Assembly (NCBI GenBank): GCA_900323505.1
Contig: OOIN01000047.1
Span: 636,340 to 700,339, forward strand
Direction of reading: 5' to 3'
Length of the DNA stretch: 64,000 nt
From: Ustilago trichophora
Taxonomy: Eukaryota > Basidiomycota > Ustilaginomycetes > Ustilaginales > Ustilaginaceae
This document shows, piece by piece, positions 44,644 to 54,539 of this stretch (its first letter is position 1; the number at the start of each line of letters is the position of its first letter). Under the pieces are notes generated by a model. That model ran no database searches. It worked only from the letters and a program-made list of their open reading frames with translations, and was not told where the DNA came from. The translations under genes were made by a program, and so were the position numbers.

Positions 44644-47600
44644 ATGCCTGCCAGCGATGTTGCCAACAAGGCGGCCGCAGCTGCACGATCCTCTTTTCCC
44701 AAAAAATGGACCAATCTTCAGGATTGGTTCGACGATTACAGCAGGTTTCTTCGCAAACAAGAGCAACCACCTCATCTCGCTAACAGCGACGTAGTCGAAG
44801 CCTTGGAAAAACGTTTCCGCACATTCGTCAAAGAACTCGACGATATGAGGGCCGTTTCAGGCTTCTATCAAGCTTTCGCCAACCTATCCGAGTCGGACCA
44901 CCGCTTCTCCTCGACAGAAGCCATCGAGCATCTCCGACCCAAGCTCAATTCCATAATCCTCACTCGACCATCAACCTCAACCATCGAACTCGACCTTGCT
45001 CTCTTCCTCACCTCGCTCCATCTCCCCTCGGAGCAACGTCCCTCTGCCAACATCGAGTTTGCCGCGATTACCCAGCACTTTTCGGCCCAGTTCGCTCGCC
45101 CCTTCAAAGGAAACGCACCGCTCCGCTTCCTCAGATTCGCTCTTGGCGTCCAGGCCTACTTTGATGGCAGCGCTGACCGTGATCTCTGCTTTAAAGGCAC
45201 TCCCATCGTCCAATCTAGTGGCACAGGCAAAACTCGCATGGTGCTCGAGCTCGCCAACTACGCTCCCCTCTTGTACATCTGCTTGCGCGCTCAAGGTTCT
45301 ACCCCGCTCCAAGGCTTCCCGCAGAGTGACGTCAAACCTGTCAACTACTTTGTCAACTCCCTCGAAAAGCAGACGCTCAACAACAAAGGCAAGCCATCGG
45401 GAATACCAATGTACTGCTGTGATCTCCAGGTCGCTGCTTTCTTGGGCGCATGGTTCCAACAGCTTGTTAAGCAACTGGCGCCACTATCAAACGCCAAGCA
45501 CAAACACGACCATCTTCTGCGCTTCATCCGCTATGGAACTCGCAATTCGACTCAAGTCTCTGACCCAACGACCCGCGACCCCACACCCCAAGCCAGTCAA
45601 GCCACGATCGACAATGTTGCACAAACCGAACAACTTCGCGACAAATTCTTCTCCAACGTCTGTGAGGCAGCTAATACCCTTCTCGACACCGCACCCGCCC
45701 CAGATGGCCTTCACAATCGTGCCATCTTCCAGTACTGCCTCGAACCTCACATCAGCTTACTTGCAGACCAACTTGGCGCCGTCAGAGACTATCTCTGTCT
45801 CCAAAAAATGTCCAGCGACGACAAAGAGTTCCTTCGGCAAAAGCCATCCATCGAGGACAAAGAGTTTCTTCGAGGCATTGTGGGAGAGAACTTGCAGCTT
45901 GACCCTCGCGAGCTTCCAATCTTTGTTGCCGTTGACGAATGCGTCCATCTAATTAGGACTTTCACCAACAAAAAGGACGATGAACATCAGCTCAACAGCC
46001 TCCGTCGCGCCTGGAACTACATCAATGAGCGAGAAAAAGAGCATACTCCTGGTACGCCGCGATTTTGGCTCGTCTTGCTGAGCACCAACAGTGCCGCGAC
46101 CATCCTCATCGAGAAGAGCGAAGCCAGAGGCTCAGATAGAGCTAAAGGCAGGGCGATAACACCGACGTGGATGAACATGGGCTTCGACCTTATGCGCTAC
46201 GATAGCGAGCCGCTTCCATGCGCTGGCGCTGCAGCCAATCTCGAGCATCTTCGATCCTACGGCCGTCCCCTGTGGGCTTCCCTCCCCGGCGTTACATTTT
46301 GGTCAGATGCTGAGCTCAAGTTGCTCAGCTCCCGGGCCTCCTACGATGATCGATGCTTCGAGTTGGGTGAATCGCCGAACGAACCAAGAATGCAGGAGCT
46401 CCATTTCGCAATCCTGGCCTCCCGCCTTGCCCTTTCCTTCTGTCCTGCCGTCAAGGGACAGCCCGACTACGTGGGGATTGCACAGGACAGGCTGGCTTCC
46501 GGCTCCGTGGACAGGCACATGAGGATCCTCAGTTCCATAGTCGACGGCTACCGCTTGAACATCACGTCTCCTTCGGAACCAGTATTGGCCATCACGGCAG
46601 CCTTTACCATGATGGCCTTATACGAGATCAGAGCAGGCCAGAACATGGAAGCACGGGTCCAGGAACGGTACCGCAGAATTCTCGAAAGATTCCAGCTTGG
46701 TTGCCTGCCGGTGCTCAACAAACAAAACGCTCTCAAGGGAGAGATCGGCGAGCTCGTGGCCCGTATTCTCTTGATGGTGGCCTGGGATGCAGCCAAGCTG
46801 AAGCTCCTGAAATCTGCTCAAGGAGATGGCAGACATCAGACCGTCCCATCTCGAGCTAACAGCAACGACATGGTAAGGAGCTCAGCCGGGGCAAGTTCAT
46901 CATCGACATCGTTGCCAGCGTTGACGCAACCTCCTCTCCACAGCCAACGCTCTCAACAGTTCCACAGCCCACTAAGACTGCAAGACTTGCTTGATCAAGT
47001 GTTCACCCTCAGCCGCCAAGATCAGCGACTGGTAGACGAGAGGTTGGATTGGGTTCGCTCTCAACTTCCTAAAGTCCACCCACAATCCGGCACTACTAAT
47101 GGACGAGTTGAACTTTGGACTAACTTTACTCATTTCGACGAAGCCAAGTACGACGTGCGTGACATATCAACCGATTTCCTCTGGTATTGCTGGAAGCGCG
47201 GCGCAGCCATTCAGACAACCCATAATCAGTTTGGCATCGATGGTATCATTCCTGTCTTTGTCGGCGATCTGGATCACGCTTTTGCCAAAGAAAAGCCACC
47301 GCATTCGAGCGTCGAAGCCTTCAAACCTGCCGAGTCGGCCGCTGCTTGCCACATGACTTACATTGCCTGGCAAGTCAAGAATCGGAACGAAGGGTTCTCA
47401 ACTTCGGATCCAATGGACAACTTACGTGGGCCAAAGATCACGACGTGCGGCCCACCTCCCATCACCGAAAAGGGCGTGCTCACCATTTGGATGGAACCCG
47501 GCACAGAAGCTGAGCTGCGACAGAGCCACAGTCCAAAGAAGAAGACCAAGGTCGAGAAATGGAAGCCGCCTCCGCCACCAAAAGGGGTAAAAGGTGCAGA

Positions 47601-48240
47601 AGAGGCGCGCCTCGGTCGCAAACGAGGGATCGAGTACGTCGATGAGACAGTTCGAGAGCGAAGCTCGGCTTTCCATTCCAAGAGAAAGGCGGTCTCGACC
47701 AAACCAGCGTCGCCGCAACAAAAAGTTACTACTGGTAGCACCTGCGAAGAAGACCAAACAGCAAGTCGGGCGACTGAGTACCCTTCCGGCGCAGCTGACC
47801 GCCCGGAAGCACCGCCTCCGGAGCCAACTCAGTGCCAGAAAGGCTTTCTCGAGGTCAAACTCAGGGGCGTACTTAGTGAAGACGTCTATCCGGGTCTGAC
47901 AGCTATGAAGGTTCGCGACCTTGTGGCAACTATGGTGGGGCGAATGGTCTATCTAACGGCGAAGACAAAGCCATTCTTCGAGCGTGACAATTGCATGATC
48001 ATGCCTCTTGACATTCGCAACCCTCATATCGCCGGCCACATCATCGAAGGAGACAGGTCGAGCCAAGGCCAAGCAACATCCTCCTTGTCTTCTTCCACCC
48101 TGACTGCATCTTCGTCGCGCTTGGTGGCGGTGTGGGGTCCGGAAGCTGATCCAGCCTTGGCATCGCAGCAAGGACGACAGGCCGAAGAGGTGGTACAGCA
48201 AGCGATGGAAGAAGGCACAGAAGAAGATCTATATACTTGA
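44644..48240 (+). CDS. P-loop NTPase with C-terminal PD-(D/E)XK-like motif, paralogue A
   Basis: A 1,198-residue protein from one exon; no named family. A Walker A loop SSGTGKTRM is at about 192-200, followed by LELANYAPLLYICLRA. A Walker B-like strand IFVAVDECVHL is at about 425-435, and LVLLSTNSAA (about 475-484) sits where a sensor strand is expected. LRSYGRPLWASLPG follows. In the C-terminal third, FGIDGIIPVFVG (Asp about 865) is followed ~40 residues later by YIAWQVKNRNE, a D...QxK pattern like PD-(D/E)XK nucleases. A low-complexity Lys/Pro/Ser region with nuclear-signal-like KKKTKVEKWK comes next, then a final block resembling the paralogue's. The combination of NTPase and restriction-type nuclease recalls Crinkler-type (CRN) proteins, but I see no CRN header. 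Function unknown: a genome-conflict or effector role is inference. Paralogue B is convergent, 739 bases away. Confidence 0.85.
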   Translation: MPASDVANKAAAAARSSFPKKWTNLQDWFDDYSRFLRKQEQPPHLANSDVVEALEKRFRTFVKELDDMRAVSGFYQAFANLSESDHRFSSTEAIEHLRPKLNSIILTRPSTSTIELDLALFLTSLHLPSEQRPSANIEFAAITQHFSAQFARPFKGNAPLRFLRFALGVQAYFDGSADRDLCFKGTPIVQSSGTGKTRMVLELANYAPLLYICLRAQGSTPLQGFPQSDVKPVNYFVNSLEKQTLNNKGKPSGIPMYCCDLQVAAFLGAWFQQLVKQLAPLSNAKHKHDHLLRFIRYGTRNSTQVSDPTTRDPTPQASQATIDNVAQTEQLRDKFFSNVCEAANTLLDTAPAPDGLHNRAIFQYCLEPHISLLADQLGAVRDYLCLQKMSSDDKEFLRQKPSIEDKEFLRGIVGENLQLDPRELPIFVAVDECVHLIRTFTNKKDDEHQLNSLRRAWNYINEREKEHTPGTPRFWLVLLSTNSAATILIEKSEARGSDRAKGRAITPTWMNMGFDLMRYDSEPLPCAGAAANLEHLRSYGRPLWASLPGVTFWSDAELKLLSSRASYDDRCFELGESPNEPRMQELHFAILASRLALSFCPAVKGQPDYVGIAQDRLASGSVDRHMRILSSIVDGYRLNITSPSEPVLAITAAFTMMALYEIRAGQNMEARVQERYRRILERFQLGCLPVLNKQNALKGEIGELVARILLMVAWDAAKLKLLKSAQGDGRHQTVPSRANSNDMVRSSAGASSSSTSLPALTQPPLHSQRSQQFHSPLRLQDLLDQVFTLSRQDQRLVDERLDWVRSQLPKVHPQSGTTNGRVELWTNFTHFDEAKYDVRDISTDFLWYCWKRGAAIQTTHNQFGIDGIIPVFVGDLDHAFAKEKPPHSSVEAFKPAESAAACHMTYIAWQVKNRNEGFSTSDPMDNLRGPKITTCGPPPITEKGVLTIWMEPGTEAELRQSHSPKKKTKVEKWKPPPPPKGVKGAEEARLGRKRGIEYVDETVRERSSAFHSKRKAVSTKPASPQQKVTTGSTCEEDQTASRATEYPSGAADRPEAPPPEPTQCQKGFLEVKLRGVLSEDVYPGLTAMKVRDLVATMVGRMVYLTAKTKPFFERDNCMIMPLDIRNPHIAGHIIEGDRSSQGQATSSLSSSTLTASSSRLVAVWGPEADPALASQQGRQAEEVVQQAMEEGTEEDLYT

Positions 48241-48979
48241 TTGCGTTCCAACTTGGTCAATCCAAATCCATGCCCTATGCGTGACGTTGAGCCTCATCGT
48301 CTGAGTCCAACGCAGTCGCGGCCATGCAACGAAGGTGACACACGGTGGCTTCAGTGGGTGGCTTCCGGGTGGATCTTGCAGATTTGTCTTTAAAAATTTC
48401 AAAATTTTGTGTGAAATCTTGAAAATTGTCAGGTATATACTTTGTTGTCTTTCATTTCTCTTAAAGTAGACTAGGTGGGGCAGCGGTTAAAGGGGAAGAT
48501 TTTCAGACGTGTCTGGGTGGAGTTGGGGTTCGACTCCTGCTGATGGCATTCCTTTTGTTTTTATTTTTTTGTTAGAATGTTAGACCACCCAGGGTGGCTC
48601 CGGTGAGGAGCCAGCGGATCGGGGGTGGCTCCGAGGTGGATATTTCCTTTTTTTACGATATGATTGAACGGCTCATACAAAGGCAGCCCAGTGAGAATGG
48701 CCAGCATTTCCCGAAAGATGGGTCACATCTTGAAACCGTCCAGACAAGGGTAAGCATGCAGATCCAGCACACCTATAAGGCAGAGTCGAGGGCATTTATT
48801 ACAGGACAAGAAGTCCCATTTCCCAGAAAGATGCGTACTATACTATATTCTCAAACTCAAATTGTGGACAGAGTATCAGAATTGCGATAACATGGGTGGT
48901 GTTCGTGGTGTTCGTGGTCTTGGTAGTGACGTTTGCAATCAAAAGCGTCCGAAATGTTGTGTGCCCTCGTGGAGCTAGG
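48241..48979. other. Spacer between the two convergent NTPase paralogues
   Basis: 739 bases holding both 3' UTRs and a tRNA-like/SINE-like segment at 48469-48575 (listed separately). Repeated GGTGGCT(T/C)C words occur at 48347-48376 and 48593-48640, including the small hairpin GGCTCC-GGTGA-GGAGCC at about 48595. Confidence 0.6.
48469..48575 (+). mobile_element. tRNA-like pol III segment, possible SINE remnant
   Basis: An A-box-like TGGGGCAGCGG at 48476-48486 and a perfect B box GGTTCGACTCC at 48527-48537 are 51 bases apart, the spacing of a tRNA gene. A T-rich tail with several TTTT terminator runs follows (48552-48570). The acceptor and T stems do not pair properly (T-stem TGGGG against CCTGC), so it is not a working tRNA. 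A tRNA-derived SINE head or a decayed tRNA copy fits better. Confidence 0.5.
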
Positions 48980-51900
48980 TCAGAGCTCCATCGGCTCACC
49001 GGGATCGATATCGTCCTCGTCTGCATCTGCGACTGCGGGCAGAATGGGAGACGACCAATGCCACGACTGTAGCGGGCCCTCATGGACGCGTGATCGAATC
49101 TCCGGATGAGTACCCGGCCTCCAAACGGGGGAGGCATTCTTGTTCTCCACCTCGTACCCGGGCGAGACTGGGATGGTTTTAAACAGCGCCATCATCTTTT
49201 CGCGCACGCCAAGCACGTCGAAGCAGGGATATGCACGTACATCTTCCATGCCCCGAACCCATAGACGCACAAAGGTACTCTCGCCTCCAATGGTGCTGAC
49301 AATCTCGGCTCGTGGTGCACTGCTCCGATCTGAAGCGAAAACCTGCTTGGTGCCAAGATCCGCAAGCACCGTGACAAGCCCAGCGCGCGTGAGAGGCGCC
49401 AGCTCAGGCCTCCTGCTACCTGCCTCGCCCTCTGTCTCTGCATCAGCACCGCCATCGCATGCTGCAGGCAGCAAAGGGGGTCCCGCCCTGGATGGCTTTC
49501 TCGCCCCGGCATCACCCATAGCCTCATCTCGATACTTGGCCTCCCAGGCAACGTACGACATTTGTCGCGCAGCTTGGGCCTCGTCAATCTCGTCGTCGGC
49601 ATCAACACCAGCATCAACGCTGCTGTTGCTGCCGACGGGCGCTCTGAACCTTTGCGACAATTTGCCAACAAAAACAGGGATGATGCCATCAACACCAGCC
49701 TGGCCGTGAGCCATCTGCAGAGCCACGCCGCGTTTCCAGCAGTACCAAAGGTAGTCTGGCGAGATGCAGTTGATACCTCCTGGAAGCGCGTCAAAGTGGG
49801 TAAAGTTGACCCATGCATTCACGTCGTCGTCGTCGTTGTCGTCGTGTTTGTTGATGGCCGGAGCTCCGCAGCTTGACGGTCTAGGTCGGTGGCGAGCAAG
49901 ACGCTTCCGAGCCGTGTCGCAGACGTCGTCAATCGCATGCGAAATCACCGACGCGCTCTGTGCGTCCAACGTGGCAAGCTGTTCCAAGAAAGCTTGCAGC
50001 GGTACCGCTTCCGAGACAAGGGAAGCCGGATCGCTTCGATCGCCTTGGCGCCCGTGCCGGTGCTCGCTCTGAAGGAGACCCAGTTTGAATGCGTCCCAAG
50101 CGGCCATCATGGCGAAACGGGCCATGAACTCGCCATGCGCTCCTCGGAGAAAGTCGGAACCGAGCGTGGGAAGGCATTGTGTGGTAAAGGTTTGGATCAC
50201 CTTGGCGTAGTTGGGCGGCGGCGGCGGCGAGAGTGTTTGGTCGCTCGGTTTGGATGCCCCTGCAAGCATGATGAGCGTGGCGGCGATGGCCAGCACAGGC
50301 TCAGAAGGCGCGCTGATCACCGGACTGGTATGGTCAATCACTTGCTGCAGCATGCGCATGTGCCGATCGACCGATTGGGTGACGAGCGACTTTTGCTCGC
50401 CAAAAAGGGCAGAGTCTCCGCGATGGATCGGGATGAATTGCAGCGACAAACGCGACGCTAGCAGGTTGTAGCACACCACGGGTTCGGTGGAGCTGAATGC
50501 CTTGGCGCCCAGCAGCTTCAACTCAGCCACTTGCCATAAAGTGCCGGTGGGCAGCGAAGCCCACAAAGGACGGCCGTAGCTTCGCAAATGGTGCAGGGCA
50601 GAGACATCCGAGGGGGAGGTAAGCTGGGGTTGTTCAGCTCGCAAGACGTCAAATCCTAGACCGACGAAGGTGGGTAGCACCGGCTTTTCCTGGGCTCGCG
50701 TTGAGGCTTGCATATGCTGAGGTCGGATGAGCTCTGCAGCGCCCGTGTTGGTGCTGAGGAGAATGAGCCAAAAGGTTCCGGTAGACTTCTCGCGTTGAAG
50801 CTCAAGCAGGTGATGCCATGCTCGACGAAGACTGTTGAGCTGATGATCGTCAGGATTGCGCTTAGGTGCGGTGGTGCTGGAAGAAGTCTTGGTGGAGGAC
50901 TCGGTGGAGTCGTCGGGGACGATGAGCTCTACGCATTCGTCAAAGGCCACAAAGATAGGGGGGCAGTCGATGCCGAGAGCCTTGTAGTAAGCTTCATGTT
51001 GCTGCCATAGCCATTCTCGGACCAGGCGGAGATGGGCAGCGAGTCTGCAGACAACGTCATCAAGGTGTGTAGCAAATGGGTCGGTGTTGGCGGAGGATGC
51101 GTTGGGCTTGGCAGCGGACGCGCACGCAGACGACAGTTTGGTATGAGCCAAAGTGAGCACATCGCGGAAGAAAGACGGGCGTTGAGTGATACCCGGACCG
51201 CCGTAGTCATTGAGCTGAGCCAGATACTCATACTTCTGTTGCGCTGTTGCGCGAGCCTCAAGTCTCGAGCAGAGGGTCTCGAACCAAGCTGCGAGAAAGA
51301 CAGCCACCTGGAGATCGCAGGAAGCTTTGTGTTTCTGGGTGGCATCGCGGAAGTATTCGTAGAGATTCTCTTCTGCGAGCGGGAAGCCCTGCTTGACACT
51401 GGAGCGGCTATCAAACGGCTTGCGACGAACACAGATGTAAAGGAGTGGAGCCTTTTTGCCAAGCTCGAGAACCAGCCGCGTCTTGCCAGTGCCACTGGAT
51501 TGCACAATCGAGGTGCCCTGCAGGTACGAGTCAAAGGATGGACCATCTTTGGTCGACTTGGTAAAGTGTTGATTGACGCTGTGGACAAATCGAAGGAAGC
51601 GAGCCGGTGCATCGCCTCGGTACTCTCGCCGCAGTTGGAGGGCAAAGTGACGCTCAAGCTCTGGGTTATCTCTGGATCCGTCCGGACGAGAGTTGTGGGC
51701 CGGGAGAGAAAGGATGAGGTAGGTGACCGCCTCATCGGAAGTGCAAGTATGACGCGATGCAAGTTTTTCGAGCGCTTCCATGATGTGATCACGGGCCTCT
51801 TGTGGCTCCAGGGAGGCGGTGGGAAGGTTGGAAAAGAGACTCTCGAACTTGGGACGCATGATTCTGAGATCGGACAGGAACTCGTCGATGCGAGCGTGGA

Positions 51901-52483
51901 GCTTGGTGAGAAGCTCGGCAGTCCTGGCAGGAAAGGTGGCCTGCTGCATTCTAGTGTGGAGTTGGCGAGCAGACTCCACCAGGAAGCAAAGATCCATCCA
52001 GCGATCCGGCTCGACGCATTTTGCGCTGCTAGTGAGTTTGAGTGTTTCTCGACGGTTCGGACTCAGCGTTGAGACCGAAGTACCCAGGACTTGTGGCTGG
52101 GACGGGGTGACGGCACGAGAGGCAGGAGATGCACTGCCGGATTCGGATGAATCAAGGTCAAGGTTGTATGCATTCGAGGCCGCATCCATCCAAGCGAAAA
52201 CTTGGTGAATATAGGTGAAAATCGCACGTTTGTGCGCATCTTGAAGAGGATAAAAGGTTCGCAAAGCGTGGTTCAGAGTAAGGAAGATGTCGCCGAGCGA
52301 ATCAAGCACAAAGGCCGGAAGAGGCTGTCCGGAAGGTGCAGGCGCCGAAGCAGCAGTGGGATGCACGCTTTGGATGAGATGGACCAAGTGCACAAAGAGG
52401 GCTTCATAGCTGAGCGTGCGACTCGGTATGAATGGCGACGAGGCTGCCGCCGCCGTTGTGGACAGAATAGGAACAGAAGACAT
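48980..52483 (-). CDS. P-loop NTPase with C-terminal PD-(D/E)XK-like motif, paralogue B
   Basis: A 1,167-residue single-exon paralogue of the gene at 44644-48240. Shared blocks in order: an N-terminal helical part; Walker A SSGTGKTRLVLELG (about 328-341) then APLLYICVR; SCDLQVAVFLAAWFETL; Walker B FVAFDECVELI (about 512-522); DDHQLNSLRRAWHHL; LILLSTNTGAAELI; LRSYGRPLWASLP; and PDYLWYCWKRGVALQM. The nuclease-like pair is AGVDGIIPVFVG (Asp about 929) with YVAWEAKYRDE (Glu-Ala-Lys, about 975-979). Paralogue A has Gln in place of this Glu; both forms occur in the PD-(D/E)XK superfamily. The N-terminus is about 130 residues longer before Walker A, and the C-terminal Lys-rich linker of A is missing. 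Not recognised as a named family. The open, intact frames of both copies argue against decay. Confidence 0.85.
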   Translation of the reverse strand: MSSVPILSTTAAAASSPFIPSRTLSYEALFVHLVHLIQSVHPTAASAPAPSGQPLPAFVLDSLGDIFLTLNHALRTFYPLQDAHKRAIFTYIHQVFAWMDAASNAYNLDLDSSESGSASPASRAVTPSQPQVLGTSVSTLSPNRRETLKLTSSAKCVEPDRWMDLCFLVESARQLHTRMQQATFPARTAELLTKLHARIDEFLSDLRIMRPKFESLFSNLPTASLEPQEARDHIMEALEKLASRHTCTSDEAVTYLILSLPAHNSRPDGSRDNPELERHFALQLRREYRGDAPARFLRFVHSVNQHFTKSTKDGPSFDSYLQGTSIVQSSGTGKTRLVLELGKKAPLLYICVRRKPFDSRSSVKQGFPLAEENLYEYFRDATQKHKASCDLQVAVFLAAWFETLCSRLEARATAQQKYEYLAQLNDYGGPGITQRPSFFRDVLTLAHTKLSSACASAAKPNASSANTDPFATHLDDVVCRLAAHLRLVREWLWQQHEAYYKALGIDCPPIFVAFDECVELIVPDDSTESSTKTSSSTTAPKRNPDDHQLNSLRRAWHHLLELQREKSTGTFWLILLSTNTGAAELIRPQHMQASTRAQEKPVLPTFVGLGFDVLRAEQPQLTSPSDVSALHHLRSYGRPLWASLPTGTLWQVAELKLLGAKAFSSTEPVVCYNLLASRLSLQFIPIHRGDSALFGEQKSLVTQSVDRHMRMLQQVIDHTSPVISAPSEPVLAIAATLIMLAGASKPSDQTLSPPPPPNYAKVIQTFTTQCLPTLGSDFLRGAHGEFMARFAMMAAWDAFKLGLLQSEHRHGRQGDRSDPASLVSEAVPLQAFLEQLATLDAQSASVISHAIDDVCDTARKRLARHRPRPSSCGAPAINKHDDNDDDDVNAWVNFTHFDALPGGINCISPDYLWYCWKRGVALQMAHGQAGVDGIIPVFVGKLSQRFRAPVGSNSSVDAGVDADDEIDEAQAARQMSYVAWEAKYRDEAMGDAGARKPSRAGPPLLPAACDGGADAETEGEAGSRRPELAPLTRAGLVTVLADLGTKQVFASDRSSAPRAEIVSTIGGESTFVRLWVRGMEDVRAYPCFDVLGVREKMMALFKTIPVSPGYEVENKNASPVWRPGTHPEIRSRVHEGPLQSWHWSSPILPAVADADEDDIDPGEPMEL

Positions 52484-52599
52484 CAGGTGGATTTACCAAT
52501 CGCCCGCGTGGACGTCCAACGTGGACTATGGCTGTGCAGAGCGTCGGTGCGGTTGCCCAACATCAAGTGTATGCGACGTGTGGGAATTTGATGGAACAC

Positions 52600-52600
<1 letters not shown>

Positions 52601-52696
<96 letters not shown>
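52601..52696. repeat. Perfect (ATG)32 microsatellite
   Basis: 96 bases of uninterrupted ATG triplets, about 120 bases upstream of the paralogue B start codon. The longest simple repeat in the window apart from the telomere. It opens a spurious methionine, histidine or aspartate frame depending on phase. Confidence 0.97.
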
Positions 52697-52697
<1 letters not shown>

Positions 52698-52880
52698 CGA
52701 CGTTGGTGGTGGTGGTGGTGGCGATGATAGTAGTGATGAAGGGCGGAGCAAGAGACAGGGGCAAGTGTTGTATACGAGAGAGCGAGAGGGACTGGGCCTT
52801 TGTCACGCATGTGCTCTTTCCACGATACAGTTGTACCTCTCATAATAGGGAGGTTTCGGTTGTCCGTCATATGGGTGGTG

Positions 52881-52907
52881 GTCTGGGTTGAAGCTGACAA
52901 CCCAGAC
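52881..52907. repeat. Inverted repeat, 10-bp arms, near the left end of the transposon
   Basis: GTCTGGGTTG (52881-52890) and CAACCCAGAC (52898-52907) are perfect complements with a 7-base loop. Possibly part of a subterminal transposase-binding region. Confidence 0.85.
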
Positions 52908-53226
52908 GACGAGGTAGAGATGGTGGTTAAGAGCATTGTTTGGGTTGCGCACGTTTGAGCTCAGCTTTGAATTAAATAATTTTCAAAGCACATGATGCAT
53001 GTGACGCGTCTGTGTGATTATTAAGTATTTCTCAACATTAAATCGGGAAATGAAAGGGCCGATATCAATGATACACCGATCAACGTGATGGTAGTAGTGC
53101 TTGTTGCGATCAGGCACCGTCGGCGTTTATGAAATGAAGTTGTTTGCTCAGCGTGCATCAACTGGTGTTCCTGACTTCATATACACACCTCGACTCCGTT
53201 TGGCACCGGAACGGCCTCGTACTACC

Positions 53227-54330
53227 ATGAACACCAATCCTCAGCTTGATCCAGCCCTCGCTCGCCTTCCAGAGTCTCTCAGGCCGTCTTTTCTGGCTCT
53301 TGAGAGCATGGAAATGGACAAAATGCCCAACATTGTCGATATGAGCCAGGTCTTTTGCCAACAGATGATGCAACAGCCGTCACTACCTCCTCGTCCTCAG
53401 TCTGCAAGCTCTTCACCGTTCTCTGAATCACCTAGCAATTCACAAGAGCTACAATATGTACCACAAGCATCGCAATCACAGTCTGTTGCTCCGTTGCAAT
53501 CATCTCAGTCTGTGATGTCTGTGCCTGTGTCAATGTCAAGCTCAAGAGGGAACAAGAACCATTGGACGCCGGACAACGTTGAAGTGCTCATTCTTGCTGT
53601 GCATAATCACAACCCGTACAAGCACAGAACGAACACAGACAAGGGGGCAGCATGGAAACGTGTACTTGAGGAGGTCAACGTTGTCTTTGTTGGCCTCGGG
53701 CAACATAAACAATCAATGCAAGGCATCAAGGAGAAGTGGAAGCCGATATATTCGAACATGAAACATGAGGATCGTGAGCTTGCTAGCTCTTCCGGCATCA
53801 TCGAGCTCCGTTCGGAAATGGAGCACCTTGTCGACGATGTTATACAGTTGGATGTCGCCTTGTTGTACGGACGCATTGCCCGTGAGACTGCCAAACAACA
53901 TCGACGGCGACTTTCGGAGCTCACAGGCCATATCCATGGCACGGCGGCCTCACAGTCAATGTCGAGCCATACTCAGCGGGCGTTATCATCACAAGAGATG
54001 CCTTCATCTTCACAGCCTGTTGATGAAGAGAGTGATACTTCTATTGATTCCGTAGCTGGTACGCCCGCTCGCAAGCGGGCTTGGAATGCAACTCACGAGG
54101 CACTGGCAATGATGATTGAGAATGACGAGGAGCAACGACGTGCAGACGAGCGATACCGGTCCGAGTCTCTCCGTATTCAGCAAGACATGGTTGGCATTGG
54201 CTCATCGCTCATCAATGCCGTGACTACAGACATCACAGACTTGAAGACTCGCTTTGATAGCATGGAGAACAACATCAATCGTATGGTAAGCTTACTCATG
54301 GCACAGACAGGACAGCAACCTTTGGCCTGA
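53227..54330 (+). CDS. Myb/SANT-like DNA-binding protein of a Harbinger transposon
   Basis: A 367-residue protein from the ATG at 53227; an in-frame ATG at 53134 would add 31 residues. After a Ser/Gln/Pro-rich N-terminus, the block NHWTPDNVEVLILAVHNHNP, then AAWKRVLEEVNVVF and QSMQGIKEKWKPIYSNMKHE, has the Trp spacing and helical pattern of the Myb/SANT-like (MADF-like) domain found in the second gene of Harbinger elements. The C-terminus is a coiled coil (IENDEEQRRADERYRSES and ITDLKTRFDSMENNINRM). In this superfamily the Myb-like protein binds element ends and helps the transposase enter the nucleus. Its partner, the transposase, lies 209 bases downstream on the other strand. The frame is intact. 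Confidence 0.85.
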   Translation: MNTNPQLDPALARLPESLRPSFLALESMEMDKMPNIVDMSQVFCQQMMQQPSLPPRPQSASSSPFSESPSNSQELQYVPQASQSQSVAPLQSSQSVMSVPVSMSSSRGNKNHWTPDNVEVLILAVHNHNPYKHRTNTDKGAAWKRVLEEVNVVFVGLGQHKQSMQGIKEKWKPIYSNMKHEDRELASSSGIIELRSEMEHLVDDVIQLDVALLYGRIARETAKQHRRRLSELTGHIHGTAASQSMSSHTQRALSSQEMPSSSQPVDEESDTSIDSVAGTPARKRAWNATHEALAMMIENDEEQRRADERYRSESLRIQQDMVGIGSSLINAVTTDITDLKTRFDSMENNINRMVSLLMAQTGQQPLA

Positions 54331-54539
54331 GCCAGACCTCAGCTCATCGCTACCATTGACGAGGAAGCTCGGATGCCTCAACGTCATCGCGCTGTCTCGA
54401 TTGATACTTCCGCCTCCATCACTCCCACTTGTGCATCTCCTTCTTGGCGCCGTAGCTCTCAAGCGCCTTCACAGTCACACACAGGCAGATACGGTGGCTT
54501 TCATAACTAGTTTTATTCATGTATATACATTCATTGCAA

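Larger units (their letters stand above)
52484..53226. other. Intergenic region between paralogue B and the transposon gene
   Basis: 743 bases holding the ATG microsatellite (52601-52696), a hairpin at 52881-52907 and an AT-rich stretch (52960-53060) that may lie inside the left end of the Harbinger element. No further gene. Confidence 0.55.

Noticed and set aside
48469..48545. Functional tRNA gene
   Set aside because: The A and B boxes are good but the acceptor and T stems do not pair, so I list it only as a tRNA-like element.
52528..52891. Asp-, His- or Met-run proteins around the ATG repeat
   Set aside because: All are phase readings of the microsatellite.
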